From positions 1 to 43,044 of the forward strand of contig CACZAY010000027.1 in the NCBI GenBank assembly GCA_902779265.1: a DNA stretch of 43,044 nucleotides. Reading direction: 5' to 3'. Both the position numbers and the translations under genes were made by a program. Positions 32,081 through 42,135 of the stretch are shown here, one piece after another. Numbering within the stretch: position 1 is the stretch's first letter; each line of letters begins with the position of its first letter. The stretch is from an uncultured Bacteroidales bacterium. GTDB taxonomy: Bacteria > Bacteroidota > Bacteroidia > Bacteroidales > UBA3663. The notes below the pieces were generated by a model. That model did no database searches. It was given only the letters and a program-made list of their open reading frames with translations, and was not told the origin of the DNA.

Positions 32081-34481
32081 TTATCTGATATTCGCGATGC
32101 TGATGATGTCGGCAAAGACACCGGCGGCGGTCACTGCGGCACCTGCGCCGTAGCCCTTGATTTCCATCGGCTGCTCCTTGTAGCGCGCTGTGGTGAGCAG
32201 GATGACGTTGTTCGAGCCCTCCAGACGGTAGAACGGATGCTGGTCATCGACCTCGCGCAGTTCTACGCGGGCCTTGCCGTCCTCCAGTGTGGCGACGAAG
32301 CGGAAGCGGTGACGCTCCTTCTCGGCCTTCTGGCGCATCTGCTCGAAGTGGGCATCGAGCTGCGGAATCTTCTGCCAGAACTCCTCGACAGGGCCTTCGA
32401 AATACTCGTCGGGGATGAACAGGTGCTTCTCGACATCCTCCTTCGAGATCTTGTAGCCGGCCTCGCGCGACAGGATGACAATCTTGCGGATGACGTCGCT
32501 GCCGTTCAGGTCCATGCGCGGATCGGGCTCGGCATATCCGGCCTCGCGTGCCATGCGGATGGCCTTGCTCATCGGGACATCGGCCGAAAGCACGTTGAAG
32601 ATGTAGTTCAGCGTACCCGAAACGACGGCCTCGATCTTCAGGATTTCGTCGCCCGAGTTGCGCAATGCGTTGATGGTCGAAATGAGCGGCAGACCGGCAC
32701 CGACGTTGGTCTCAAACAGATATTTGATGCCACGTTTGCGGGCGGTGCGCTTCAGCTGGCGGTAGTTCTCGTAGTCGCCCGATGTGCTGGAGCATCGACT
32801 CGTAGATGTTGGCGATTTCGGCCGATGCAGTACAATCGACAAACACGGCGTTGAAGACGTTCATCTCGGTAATCTTCTCGCGGATGATTTCCGGCGTCGA
32901 TGGCTCGGTGCTCGCGTTCAGCTGCTCCTCCCAAGTGGCAAGGTCGATGCCGTCGCGGTTGAAGATGCAGTGGCGGCTGTTGCTCAGGCCGACGACGCAG
33001 AGCTTCAGGTTGCGGTGCTGCAACAGATATTCCTGCTGCTTGTGGATCTGTTCGAGCAGGCTGCGGCCGACGAGACCCACGCCCGTCAGAAATATGTTCA
33101 GCACGTTGTAGTCCCACAGGAAGAACGAGTCGTGGATGACGTTGATGGCCTTGCGCAGGCTCTCCTTGGTCGTCACGAACGAGATGTTTGTCTCCGATGC
33201 ACCCTGTGCGCAGGCGATGACGTTGATGCCGTTCTGACCCAGGATGCGGAACAGCTTGCCGGCGATGCCCGGCGTCTGCTTCATGCGCTCGCCCACGATG
33301 GCGATTGTGGCCAAGTCATGCTCGGCCGTAATGCTGTTGATTTCGCCGAATTCAAGCTCCTTGGCAAACTCGCGGCGCAGGATTTCGACGGCGCGGTCGG
33401 CGTCACCGTTCTTCATGCCGATGGTCGATGAGTTCTCGCTCGATGCCTGGCTGACGAGGAACACCGAGATTCCGTTGTCGGCCAATGTCGAGAAGATGCG
33501 CTTGTTCACGCCAGTCACGCCCACCATGCCGAGACCCGAGATGGTGACCAAAGCCGTGTCGTTGATCGACGAAATGCCCTTGATGAACTTGCCGCTCACG
33601 TGCTTCGGATTGGCATGAATCAAGGTGCCCGGCGCGTCGGGATTGAACGTATTCTTGATGACAATCGGGATGTTCTTGTGATAGACAGGGAAGATTGTCG
33701 GCGGATAGATCACCTTCGCGCCGAAGTTACACAGCTCCATCGCCTCGACGAACGACAGTTCAGGAATCACGTAGGCCGTGTTGATGACGCGCGGATCGGC
33801 CGTCATGAAGCCATCCACATCGGTCCAGATCTCAAGCAGCTCGGCATTGAGCGCGGCTGCCACGATGGCTGCGGTGTAGTCCGAACCGCCACGACCCAGG
33901 TTTGTCACCTCGCCCGTCTTGCTGTCGCTCGAGATGAAGCCGCCCATCACGGCAATGCCCTTGTGGTCGGCAAATTGGCCGATGACATTCGGATTCGTAG
34001 CGTCGAAATCGCACACGTTCTTGCCGTACACGTTGACCGTCTTGATGATTTCGCGGCTGTCAACCCATTTTGCGCCGTTGATGACGGTGGCGATGATGCG
34101 GCTTGAGATACGTTCGCCGTAGCTGACCACGGTGCAGAGCGTCTTGGCCGACAGTTCGCGGATCAGGTAGATGCCATGATAGATGTTGCTCAGCTCGTCC
34201 AATGTGCCCGTAATGAAGAGTTTCACGGCGGTGAGGTCTTCGCCGTCAAGCAGGCCGTTCACTACGTCAAAATGACGCTGGCGGATGAACTCAAATTCCT
34301 GTTCGAATGTCTTGTCGCCCGCAGCAGCCTTGTTGGCCGTTGCAATCAGACGGTCGGTGATGCCGCCCAGTGCCGAAACGACGACGATGACGGGCTCGTT
34401 ACGGCTCTCGACGATTTGTTTGACATTCTTGATGCTTGCGATGGAGCCCACCGAGGTGCCTCCTAACTTCAATACGTGCAT
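32081..34481 (-). CDS. thrA: Bifunctional aspartokinase/homoserine dehydrogenase, internal deletion and frameshift
   Basis: First and third steps of threonine synthesis. The aspartokinase part ([36 protein letters not shown]) is followed by ACT regulatory sequence ([22 protein letters not shown]) and the homoserine dehydrogenase start ([22 protein letters not shown]). The upstream frame is correct through IYESMLQH (codon 32784-32786). The downstream frame resumes at 32782 as [18 protein letters not shown] and continues normally ([34 protein letters not shown]) to the stop at 32081. Compared with E. coli ThrA (HVVTPNKKAN), about a dozen codons including the NK motif with the catalytic lysine are missing. 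As written it gives 589 aa and no dehydrogenase; assembly error or real lesion cannot be told apart. Confidence 0.88.
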
Positions 34482-34516
34482 ATTTCCTTGATGTTATGAA
34501 TTTCTTATTTGGGGCA

Positions 34517-34524
34517 CAAAGATA
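34517..34524 (-). promoter_or_regulatory. thrA: Promoter -7 element (TATCTTTG) for thrA
   Basis: The minus strand reads TATCTTTG 35 bp upstream of the thrA ATG, an exact TAnnTTTG match. It would drive the thrA-apgM-thrC-trhA series. No clear leader-peptide attenuator is seen. Confidence 0.65.
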
Positions 34525-34729
34525 ATAATTTTTTCTCAATATGCCGCTTTTTCGGCCGACATTCCTGACAAATTGCAATTATTTTTGGCCAATTTGTTTG
34601 CTGAATGTTTAAAATGACTATCTTCGCACTCTTGAAAAACCTTCGCGAATGCCCTCCAAGGCCGTTTTTTGACCCCATTTCCGCCCGAAAACGCCATTGG
34701 CCGACATTCCATCAAAACTTTTTTGACCA

Positions 34730-35236
34730 ATGGAAATCCAACTCATCCGCATCGTTGAAGACACCACCGTCGATGGCCCAGGCTGGCGCACCAGCGTCTA
34801 TTGTGCCGGCTGCCGACATGCCTGTCCAGGCTGCCACAACCCCGAAACCTGGCCGTTCACGGCTGGCGAGGCCGTCTCTGTGGCCGATGTCTTTGACCGC
34901 ATCGCCCAGACCGAGGGCAACGTCACCTTTTCGGGCGGTGACCCCATGTATCAGGCCGAGGCATTCACCGAACTGGCCCGCCGCATCACGTCCGAGCTGC
35001 ACCGCACCGTATGGTGCTACACCGGCTTCACGTTCGACGAGGTCTTGGCCGATGCCACAATGCGCCGGATGTTGCCCTATCTGGAGGTCTTGGTCGATGG
35101 CCCGTTCATCGCGGCCGAGCGCGACCTCGACCTGATGTTCCGTGGCTCGCGCAACCAGCGACTGGTCGATGTGCAGGCCTCACTCAAGGCTGGCCACGTC
35201 GTCGAATTCGAGTGGGATCCGCGTCCGAAATTCTAA
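34730..35236 (+). CDS. nrdG: Anaerobic ribonucleotide reductase activating protein
   Basis: A radical-SAM activase that generates the glycyl radical on NrdD under anaerobic conditions. It is 168 aa, with the iron-sulphur motif CAGCRHACPGCHN containing C-x3-C-x2-C, the DGPGWRTSVY lead-in and TFSGGDPMYQ. Family length is normal. The usual partner nrdD is not adjacent; the gene stands alone in the thrA-divergent gap, with only a weak TATCTTCG element at 34619. It converges with the exported unknown protein, with 3 bp between stops. Confidence 0.93.
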   Translation: MEIQLIRIVEDTTVDGPGWRTSVYCAGCRHACPGCHNPETWPFTAGEAVSVADVFDRIAQTEGNVTFSGGDPMYQAEAFTELARRITSELHRTVWCYTGFTFDEVLADATMRRMLPYLEVLVDGPFIAAERDLDLMFRGSRNQRLVDVQASLKAGHVVEFEWDPRPKF

Positions 35237-35239
35237 AAA

Positions 35240-36040
35240 TTACTTGTAAGGAACAGGAATCGTGACGTGTTCCGTGCCATCGTTTCGAATAAACTTGAAT
35301 CGTATCTCCTTTTTGTCAATTATGGCCATTTTGACAATAAGGTCAGAAAACAATACATTGCGATTTTGTTCAAGGTAAGATTGCAGATATTGTTTCGTGA
35401 CGGATTTGATGTCCTTAATCTCTGGTAATCCAACAACAAATTCCAAAGTGTTCTTCTTTGAATCGGCCGAAATGTTTTTTAGGGTACAAGTACCGAAAAC
35501 CGGTTGCGGCAATTTGCGCTGCCTTAATCGTATGATGTCATCCCAGGACACTTTGCTACAGCGGAACTTTTCACCAGCCTCATAGGCCAGCTCATACTCT
35601 TTTACAGAGACTCGGGTAGAGCAAATAAAATGATTATTTGATGTGTAATAATCGAATCGCACATTTATCTCATTGTCAAGTACGAGTTTGACCTCTTTCA
35701 GCCCCTGCCATGCATCCATCGCAAAGGAAAACAGAAGCAATTGATTCAAGCATGAAAGTTCAATGCCGTCTGTAGATGGTGCAAGATTTTGTTTATTTTG
35801 GATTGTAATCTTGAAAATGGCAGTATCCGAAACAAGCGTTATTTTCGTTAATGACATGTCTTTGCCACCATGCCAATCCCAAACGCTTGGCAGACGCTTG
35901 TTGGTTTCTTCAATCATAAATTCAATAACCTCTCTTTGTGTATTTTGGTCGGCCAAAACAAAATTGTTGTTCATTGAAATGCAGAACAAGGTCAAAACTA
36001 CAGCAATCAATTTTTGTTTTAAACAGAGAAGTCTTTTCAT
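35240..36040 (-). CDS. Exported protein of unknown function
   Basis: A 266-residue protein with an N-terminal hydrophobic signal (LIAVVLTLFCISMNNNFVLA), so probably periplasmic. I recognise no domain. The mature part mixes beta-strand-like and helical segments (KITLVSDTAIFKITIQNKQ, LPEIKDIKSVTKQYLQSYLEQNRNVLFSDLIVKMAIID). Its ATG overlaps the stop of the RluA-type gene by four bases (ATGA at 36037-36040), indicating translational coupling. The base composition is more AT-rich than its neighbours and it contains none of the strict iterated octamers, which hints at recent arrival or weak constraint. Confidence 0.75.
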   Translation of the reverse strand: MKRLLCLKQKLIAVVLTLFCISMNNNFVLADQNTQREVIEFMIEETNKRLPSVWDWHGGKDMSLTKITLVSDTAIFKITIQNKQNLAPSTDGIELSCLNQLLLFSFAMDAWQGLKEVKLVLDNEINVRFDYYTSNNHFICSTRVSVKEYELAYEAGEKFRCSKVSWDDIIRLRQRKLPQPVFGTCTLKNISADSKKNTLEFVVGLPEIKDIKSVTKQYLQSYLEQNRNVLFSDLIVKMAIIDKKEIRFKFIRNDGTEHVTIPVPYK

Positions 36041-37374
36041 AGTTTTATATTTTCTTTTGTATCAATAATGTGTAGTCCTAAATCTTCATAATCAACTCTT
36101 TCTGCGTGCAGCATCAGTCGCGTAGCGGGCTTGGCAAAATAGAGCACATCGCCCACAATCGGATGGTCGAGGCCGAACGGCGAGGCCGCATGGAGCCGCA
36201 GCTGGTGCGTCCGACCCGTGACGGGGAAAAATTCGACCAACGTAGTTTTTTCATTGCGGCCAATGACGTTGTAGCGCGTCACGGCCTCCTTGCCGAACTG
36301 CCAATCCACCGTCTGTCGCGGACGGTCGTCGGGATTCGGGCAGATGGGCAGCGAAATCACACCGCAATCGCTTGGCAGCGAGCCTTCGAGCAGGGCCACG
36401 TAGCGTTTGCGGATTTTCTTTTGCTCGAACGCCAGCTGCAACTCCTTGTGCGTCTGCGCATCCTTGGCGGCCAACAGCAATCCCGAAGTCGCCTGGTCGA
36501 GCCGATGCACCAGCATGAAGGGCAGACGGCAGTCGGGATAACGCCGTTTCAGCCAGCTTTCGACGTTGGCCAATGTCGTGTCCTTGGCCGGCACGCTGAG
36601 CATTCTGGCCGGCTTGCTGACGGCGACCATCCGCTCGTCCTCGTAGATGATTTCCGGCTCGTCAGTGCAGCTTTCGACGCTTGGAGCATCGGCCAATGAA
36701 TCTCCCAACATGAACGACAGCAGCGGACTGCATTTCTCGATGCAGCTCGGATAGAATTGCCCATGCACGCGGCGGATGTTGCGCGGGCTGCGACCGTACC
36801 AGAATTCGGCCAATGCGACAGGTTTCAATCCGCGGCTGAAGGCCGCCTGGAGCAATCTCGGTGCGGCACATTCGCCGGTTCCGCCCGGGGGCAGGCCGCG
36901 CTTGGCATCGGCGAAAATCTGAACGATGTTGCGGTATGTGCCATCGGCCGAAACCACATCGAAATGGCGGAAAATCTCGCGTTGCAGGGCGATGCTCATC
37001 TCGCGGCGCATCTGGCGAAGTCCGGCAAGTTCATCGTTGTGCGTTTTTTTGTTGTCGGCCAATGCTTCAATCTCGCCGATTTTTCTGTTTATCTCGCTGA
37101 TTTCCGCATCCTTGCGCAGGTAGAAGTCATCGGGCGCGGCGAGGTCGTAGATGGGCGGCACGAAGTATCCGTTGGGGTCGCTCAGGCCGTTCACCACGCC
37201 GCTGTAGGCGCGTAGCACGGTCCCGTCGTCGCACAACAGCACGCCGAGCATCTTGCCCTGTTCGAACAGCGGTGCCCAGTCGGGACATTGGCCGATGTAC
37301 AAACAAAGTTCATCCGCAGCCCTCTTCAACAAGGGATGCGGATGATACAGATATGGGTTATTGATGTTTGCCAT
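36037..37374 (-). CDS. RluA-family pseudouridine synthase with N-terminal extension
   Basis: An RNA-modifying enzyme that isomerises uridine to pseudouridine in rRNA or tRNA; the target cannot be told from sequence. The catalytic domain (about 235-440) carries IIYEDERMVAVSKPARMLSVPA, the active-site motif HRLDQATSG and VTGRTHQLRLHAASPFGLDHPIVGD. The first ~230 residues are an extension seen in long Bacteroidetes members, with a helical region (EINRKIGEIEALADNKKTHNDELAGLRQMRREM). The ATG at 37374 lies 6 bp after the pnp stop; a TTG at 37377 is also in frame. It forms an operon with pnp and the exported protein. Confidence 0.9.
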   Translation of the reverse strand: MANINNPYLYHPHPLLKRAADELCLYIGQCPDWAPLFEQGKMLGVLLCDDGTVLRAYSGVVNGLSDPNGYFVPPIYDLAAPDDFYLRKDAEISEINRKIGEIEALADNKKTHNDELAGLRQMRREMSIALQREIFRHFDVVSADGTYRNIVQIFADAKRGLPPGGTGECAAPRLLQAAFSRGLKPVALAEFWYGRSPRNIRRVHGQFYPSCIEKCSPLLSFMLGDSLADAPSVESCTDEPEIIYEDERMVAVSKPARMLSVPAKDTTLANVESWLKRRYPDCRLPFMLVHRLDQATSGLLLAAKDAQTHKELQLAFEQKKIRKRYVALLEGSLPSDCGVISLPICPNPDDRPRQTVDWQFGKEAVTRYNVIGRNEKTTLVEFFPVTGRTHQLRLHAASPFGLDHPIVGDVLYFAKPATRLMLHAERVDYEDLGLHIIDTKENIKL

Positions 37375-37380
37375 CAACGA

Positions 37381-39660
37381 TTAGTCCTGGTTGCCGCCAC
37401 GGTAGTCGGGACGGTTGCCGAAGTCGCGGCGCGGACGATCCTCGCGACGTGGACGGTCGCCGAAATCGCGACGTGGACGCTCACTACGATCTTCGCGGCG
37501 TGGGCGTGGCTCGAACTCGGTGTAGCCTTCCGGCTTCTCCTTCAAGACCTTCGATGAGAGACGGAACTTGCCGGTCTTCTTGTCGATCTCGATGAGCTTG
37601 ACGGTGACGACGTCGCCCTCCTTGATGCCGGTCTCCTCCATCGAGTTGTAGCGCTTCCAGTCGATCTCGCTGATGTGCAGCAGACCGTCCTTGCCAGGCA
37701 TGAACTCGACGAATGCGCCGAATGGCTGGATGCTCTTGACCTCGCCGGTGTAGATTTCGCCCTCTGCAGGCAGGTCAACAATAGCCTTGACCTTGGCCAT
37801 AGCGGCATCGATGTTGGCCTTGTTCGACGAAGAGATTGAAACGCGGCCCTTGCCGTCGGTCTCGTCGATGGTGATGACGGTGTTGGTCTCCTCCTGGATG
37901 CCCTGGATAATCTTTCCGCCAGGGCCGATGATTGCGCCGATGAACTCCTTGTCGATGTCGAATGCAACCATGCGTGGAGCGTGGTCCTTGAGGTCCGGAC
38001 GGTTCTCCGGCTGAGCCTCCAACATGCAGTTCAGGATGTGGGTGCGACCCTCCTTGGCCTGATTCAGAGCCTTCTCAAGAATCTCATAGCTCAGACCGTT
38101 GCACTTGATATCCATCTGGGTTGCGGTGATACCCTTCTCGGTACCTGTGACCTTGAAGTCCATATCGCCGAGGTGATCTTCATCGCCCAAGATGTCGCTC
38201 AATACGGCATACTTCGGTGAATTCTCATCCTTGATCAGGCCCATTGCGATGCCCGACACAGGACGGATCATCGGAATACCGGCATCGCGGATGGCCAATG
38301 TGGCACCGCAGGTTGTTGCCATTGACGATGAACCATTGGACTCAAGCACGTCCGAAACGACACGGACAGTGTAAGGGAAGTCCTTTGGAATCATGCCCTT
38401 GACGGCACGCCAAGCCAAATGGCCGTGACCGATTTCGCGTCGGCCGACACCACGCTGAGCCTTGGCCTCGCCCGTTGAGAATGGAGGGAAGTTATAGTGC
38501 AGCAGGAAGCGGTCATATTCGTTGCGGAGAACGTCATCGACCAGCTTCTCGTCGAGTTTTGTGCCCAATGTGCAGGTAACGAGAGCCTGAGTTTCGCCAC
38601 GGGTGAAGATGGCTGAACCGTGAGGGCCTGGGATGTAGTCAGGCTCAATCCAGATAGGACGAACCTCGTTCAATGCACGTCCGTCGAGACGGCTGCCCTC
38701 GTCGAGTACGCAGCGGCGCATAGCCTCGCGCTCCACGTCGTGGAAGTAGCGCGCAATCATGCCGAGCACCTCCTCGTCCTCCTGCTTCTCCTCTGGGAGA
38801 GTGGCGATGAAGTTGGTCTTGACCTCCTCGAAGGCGGCCTCACGCTCGTGCTTGTTCTTGTTGCCGCTCTTGGCGATGTCGTAGCAAGGCTGGTAGCAGA
38901 AGTCGTGGCAACTCTTCTGGAGCTCCTCGTCGTTCACCTCGTGGCAATATTCCATAATCGGCTTGCCGACAGCCTCCATCAGTTCCTTCTGCACCTGGCA
39001 GTGAACCTTGATGGCCTCGTGGGCAGCCTTGAGTGCGCCGAGCAGATCCTGCTCCGACACCTCGTCCATTTCGCCCTCGACCATCATGATGTTGTCGTAT
39101 GTTGCGCCGACCATAAGGTCCATGTCGGCCTGCTTCATCTGCTCGAAGGTCGGGTCGATGACGTATTCGCCGTTGATGCGGACTACGCGGACTTCAGAGA
39201 TTGGACCCTCGAACGGGATGCCAGAGACTGCCATTGCGGCCGATGCTGCCAGACCGGCCAGTGCATCAGGCTGGTTCTGCAGGTCGGAACTATACATGGT
39301 GACGTTTACAAACGTCTCGGCGTGATAGTTGCTTGGGAAGAGTGGACGCAGCGCGCGGTCGATGAGACGGCTGGTCAGAATTTCATAGTCGGAAGCCTTG
39401 CCTTCGCGCTTGGTGAAACCACCAGGGAAACGGCCTGCCGAGGCATACTTCTCTTTGTACTCCACTGTGAGCGGCATGAAATCGGTGCCGGGAGTAACGG
39501 TGCGCGAGGTGCAGACCGTGGCGAGCAACATTGTTCCGCCCATACGGAGTTCTACAGCACCATCCGCTTGCTTTGCAACCTTACCTGTTTCGAGTGTGAT
39601 GGTACGGCCATCGCTCAAGGTAATGGTTTTTTTGATTGGATTAACCAGATTGTTTACCAT
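37381..39660 (-). CDS. pnp: Polynucleotide phosphorylase
   Basis: A phosphorolytic 3'-to-5' exoribonuclease for mRNA turnover, normally a trimer. It is 759 aa with two RNase PH-like domains ([59 protein letters not shown]), a KH domain with the GPGG loop ([14 protein letters not shown]) and an S1 domain ([29 protein letters not shown]). The last ~40 residues are an Arg-rich tail with repeated RPRRDFG/RPRRED units ending RGGNQD, probably an RNA-binding extension. The iterated GGCCRATG motif is rare in this gene (two copies), as expected for a tightly constrained protein. Confidence 0.96.
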   Translation of the reverse strand: MVNNLVNPIKKTITLSDGRTITLETGKVAKQADGAVELRMGGTMLLATVCTSRTVTPGTDFMPLTVEYKEKYASAGRFPGGFTKREGKASDYEILTSRLIDRALRPLFPSNYHAETFVNVTMYSSDLQNQPDALAGLAASAAMAVSGIPFEGPISEVRVVRINGEYVIDPTFEQMKQADMDLMVGATYDNIMMVEGEMDEVSEQDLLGALKAAHEAIKVHCQVQKELMEAVGKPIMEYCHEVNDEELQKSCHDFCYQPCYDIAKSGNKNKHEREAAFEEVKTNFIATLPEEKQEDEEVLGMIARYFHDVEREAMRRCVLDEGSRLDGRALNEVRPIWIEPDYIPGPHGSAIFTRGETQALVTCTLGTKLDEKLVDDVLRNEYDRFLLHYNFPPFSTGEAKAQRGVGRREIGHGHLAWRAVKGMIPKDFPYTVRVVSDVLESNGSSSMATTCGATLAIRDAGIPMIRPVSGIAMGLIKDENSPKYAVLSDILGDEDHLGDMDFKVTGTEKGITATQMDIKCNGLSYEILEKALNQAKEGRTHILNCMLEAQPENRPDLKDHAPRMVAFDIDKEFIGAIIGPGGKIIQGIQEETNTVITIDETDGKGRVSISSSNKANIDAAMAKVKAIVDLPAEGEIYTGEVKSIQPFGAFVEFMPGKDGLLHISEIDWKRYNSMEETGIKEGDVVTVKLIEIDKKTGKFRLSSKVLKEKPEGYTEFEPRPRREDRSERPRRDFGDRPRREDRPRRDFGNRPDYRGGNQD

Positions 39661-39702
39661 AAAATTGTTTATTTTTCTTTATCCTTTAGAGATTTTCGGG
39701 CG

Positions 39703-39710
39703 CAAAGGTA
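39703..39710 (-). promoter_or_regulatory. pnp: Promoter -7 element (TACCTTTG) for pnp
   Basis: The minus strand reads TACCTTTG, the same octamer as before the PL11 gene, 42 bp upstream of the pnp ATG. Confidence 0.6.
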
Positions 39711-39805
39711 GCATTTTTCAGACGAAAGGCCAAAAGAAACGATGAAAAAATGATTTTTTACTACAATTTTTCCGAAAAAGGCTTGGATTCTCCTGAAAAT
39801 TCGCT

Positions 39806-39813
39806 TATCTTTG
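39806..39813 (+). promoter_or_regulatory. Promoter -7 element (TATCTTTG) for the TlpA-like gene
   Basis: TATCTTTG lies about 120 bp before the ATG at 39936. Any start upstream of it is excluded. Confidence 0.5.
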
Positions 39814-39935
39814 CCGCCGGTTTATTCCAATTCGTGCTGGGCCGATGCCTTTGAGTTTCCCGGAACTCAATGTTATCGGTCCTTGTAAAATTGACTTTCC
39901 GTCCCGACGGGAAGCCGCAACCGAACACCAAAACA

Positions 39936-41162
39936 ATGCGTACAATTTTCAACGTCAAGGACGCTTTTGCTGCCTTGTCTCTTTTTGCACTTTTGCTGAC
40001 CAGCTGCGACAACCGCCGCCTGGCCACAATCGAAGGAAACATCGCCGGAGGTGATGGCCAATTGCTCATTCTCGAGCATCTCACCGACGGTGCCCCCCGT
40101 ATGGTCGACACCCTCCGGCTGACGGCCGACGGCCAGTTCCGTTTCCGTCCCGAAGTGGAGCCCGGCCCCGACTTCTTCAGCCTCCGTCTGGGCAACCAGT
40201 CCATCTCATTGGTCATCGACACCCTCCTTTCTCCGGTCAAGGTTTCGGCCAATGCCAGCAGCTTGATTTCCAGCTACGAGGTGGGCGACTCGCTGAACCG
40301 CGAACTGCGCGACGCCGTTTCGCTGGGCAACCGCCTGCGCGGACAGATCGTCGCCGTCAACCAGACGTTCAACCAGGGCGGCATGGAGCGGCAGCAGGCG
40401 CGCGACTCGATTCTCACATTGGTCGCCGACTATAAGCAGAATGTCCTGTACAAATATATATACAGCAATCCGGCTAGTCCGGCCAGCTACTACCTGCTGT
40501 TCGAGACTGTGAACGGTCTGGTGATTTTTGATGCCAATGCGCCACAGGACCTGCGTGCTTTCGGGGCCGTCGCCACAAGCTGGCGCTTCAACTATCCCGC
40601 TTCGCCGCGCAACAGCGTGCTCGAGAAGATGACCATCGAAGGTCAGCAGCGCCGCCGTGCCGAGGTTGCCAGGGCCCAGAAGGTCGATTCATTGGCCAAC
40701 GCCATTCCTATTGAGACCCGCAATTTCCCCGAGCTGAACCTCCCAAACGCTGATGACCGCGCAACGTCACTCACGGCATTGGCCGACAACAGCAAGGGTC
40801 CTGTCCTGGTGGATTTCACGGCCTATTTTTTGAACTTTTCGCCGGCCCACAACATGGCATTGGCCGAAATCTACAAGAAATATGAGAGCCAGGGTCTGAA
40901 GATCTACCAGGTCTGCCTCGACTACGACGAGCACTTCTGGAAGACCAGCTCGGACAACGTCCCGTGGACCACCGTGCGCGACCTGAGCACGAGCTACGAC
41001 ACGCAGGGCAACATCCAATACTCGGCCGCAGCGATGACCTACAACGTCAAGTCTCTGCCCACGACCTTCATCATCGGGGCCGATGGCACACTCAAGGCCC
41101 GCATTGACGGTAACGACGCCAAAATTGAGGCAGAATTAAAGAAAATTAACATGCAGAAATAA
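39936..41162 (+). CDS. TlpA/DUF4369-type thioredoxin-fold lipoprotein lacking the CxxC
   Basis: From ATG 39936 (408 aa) there is a lipoprotein signal with LLTSC. Residues about 30-130 look like DUF4369 (ATIEGNIAGGDGQLLILEHLTDGAPRMVDTLRLTADGQFRF). The C-terminal ~140 residues have the TlpA/AhpC thioredoxin fold (GPVLVDFTAYFLNFSPAHNMALAEIYKKY, GLKIYQVCLDYDEHFWKTSS, SLPTTFIIGADGTLKARIDG). At the position of the active-site WCxxC the sequence is YFLNFSP, so no redox cysteines are present and oxidoreductase activity is not expected. Such redox-dead members are common in Bacteroidales and may bind partners or substrates in the periplasm. The start at 39870 would add a non-signal leader. Confidence 0.82.
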   Translation: MRTIFNVKDAFAALSLFALLLTSCDNRRLATIEGNIAGGDGQLLILEHLTDGAPRMVDTLRLTADGQFRFRPEVEPGPDFFSLRLGNQSISLVIDTLLSPVKVSANASSLISSYEVGDSLNRELRDAVSLGNRLRGQIVAVNQTFNQGGMERQQARDSILTLVADYKQNVLYKYIYSNPASPASYYLLFETVNGLVIFDANAPQDLRAFGAVATSWRFNYPASPRNSVLEKMTIEGQQRRRAEVARAQKVDSLANAIPIETRNFPELNLPNADDRATSLTALADNSKGPVLVDFTAYFLNFSPAHNMALAEIYKKYESQGLKIYQVCLDYDEHFWKTSSDNVPWTTVRDLSTSYDTQGNIQYSAAAMTYNVKSLPTTFIIGADGTLKARIDGNDAKIEAELKKINMQK

Positions 41163-41219
41163 ACGATAATCGTTTTTCATCCGTTTTGATACAGTAACCA
41201 AGAAACACATTCTTATATT

Positions 41220-41690
41220 ATGGCAGTAAGTTACATGAGCGAGGAAGGCTACAAGAAGATCCTCGAAGAAATCAACTATTTGGAAAGTGTTGAACGTCCA
41301 AAGGCAAGTGCAGCCATCGCCGAAGCCCGCGAAAAGGGCGACTTGAGCGAAAATGCAGAATACGATGCAGCCAAAGAGGCCCAGGGTAAGCTGGAGAGCA
41401 AAATCGCCCTCCTGAAGGATCAGGTGGCCAATGCACGCATCATCGACGCATCGAAGCTGAACGCCGACAAGGTGCAGATCATGACCACTGTGCGTCTGCT
41501 CAACAAGAAGATGAAGAAGGAAATGACCTACACCATCGTGGCCGAGAGCGAAGCCAACTTCCGCGAAGGCAAAATCAGCGTAGCGACCCCAATCGCCAAG
41601 GCTCTGTTGAACCACAAGGTGGGCGACGTGGTCGAGGTGAAGGTGCCGGCCGGCGTGCAGGAACTTGAAATTCTCGAAATCTCCATCTGA
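41220..41690 (+). CDS. greA: Transcription elongation factor GreA
   Basis: Restarts backtracked RNA polymerase by stimulating cleavage of the transcript 3' end. It is 156 aa. The N-terminal coiled coil (YMSEEGYKKILEEINYLESVERPKASAAIAEAREKGDLSENAEYDAAKEAQGKLESKI) carries the acidic tip residues in DLSENAEY, followed by the FKBP-like C-terminal domain (ISVATPIAKALLNHKVGDVVEVKVPAG). Length and motifs are normal. A HIT-family gene follows 16 bp downstream, a pairing usual in Bacteroidales. Confidence 0.96.
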   Translation: MAVSYMSEEGYKKILEEINYLESVERPKASAAIAEAREKGDLSENAEYDAAKEAQGKLESKIALLKDQVANARIIDASKLNADKVQIMTTVRLLNKKMKKEMTYTIVAESEANFREGKISVATPIAKALLNHKVGDVVEVKVPAGVQELEILEISI

Positions 41691-41706
41691 AAACCGCGTA
41701 GCAGCT

Positions 41707-42099
41707 ATGACAATTTTCTCGAAAATCATTGCAGGTGAGATTCCTTCGTACAAGGTTGCGGAGGATGACCTTTTTTATGCCTTCCTCGACATCAATCCGG
41801 TGGCGAAGGGCCATACGCTCGTTGTGCCGAAGCAGGAGGTTGACTACATCTTCGACCAGAGCGACGCCATGCTCAGCGCGCACACTGTGTTTGCCAAACG
41901 TGTGGCATCGGCCATCAAGAAGGCAATTCCCTGCAACCGCGTCGGCGTGGCCGTGATGGGTCTCGAAGTGCCGCACGCACACATCCACCTCATCCCGCTG
42001 AACAGCGAGGGCGACATGGACTTCCGCAAGGAGCATCTGAAGCTCTCGCCTGAGGAGATGCAGGAGATTGCAGCCAGCATTGCAGCTAATTTTGAGTGA
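41707..42099 (+). CDS. HIT-family nucleotide hydrolase
   Basis: A small purine-nucleoside phosphoramidase/hydrolase of the histidine-triad superfamily (130 aa from ATG 41707; a longer start at 41665 overlaps greA). Opening motif: FSKIIAGEIPSYKVAEDDLFYAFLDINPVAKGHTLVVPK. The catalytic triad motif is HAHIHLIP. It probably cleans up aminoacyl-AMP or similar nucleotides. It lies downstream of greA and upstream of clpP, all on the same strand. Confidence 0.93.
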   Translation: MTIFSKIIAGEIPSYKVAEDDLFYAFLDINPVAKGHTLVVPKQEVDYIFDQSDAMLSAHTVFAKRVASAIKKAIPCNRVGVAVMGLEVPHAHIHLIPLNSEGDMDFRKEHLKLSPEEMQEIAASIAANFE

Positions 42100-42135
42100 G
42101 AAATTCCCAGTTGGGCAAAACCGTAATTTTACAAT

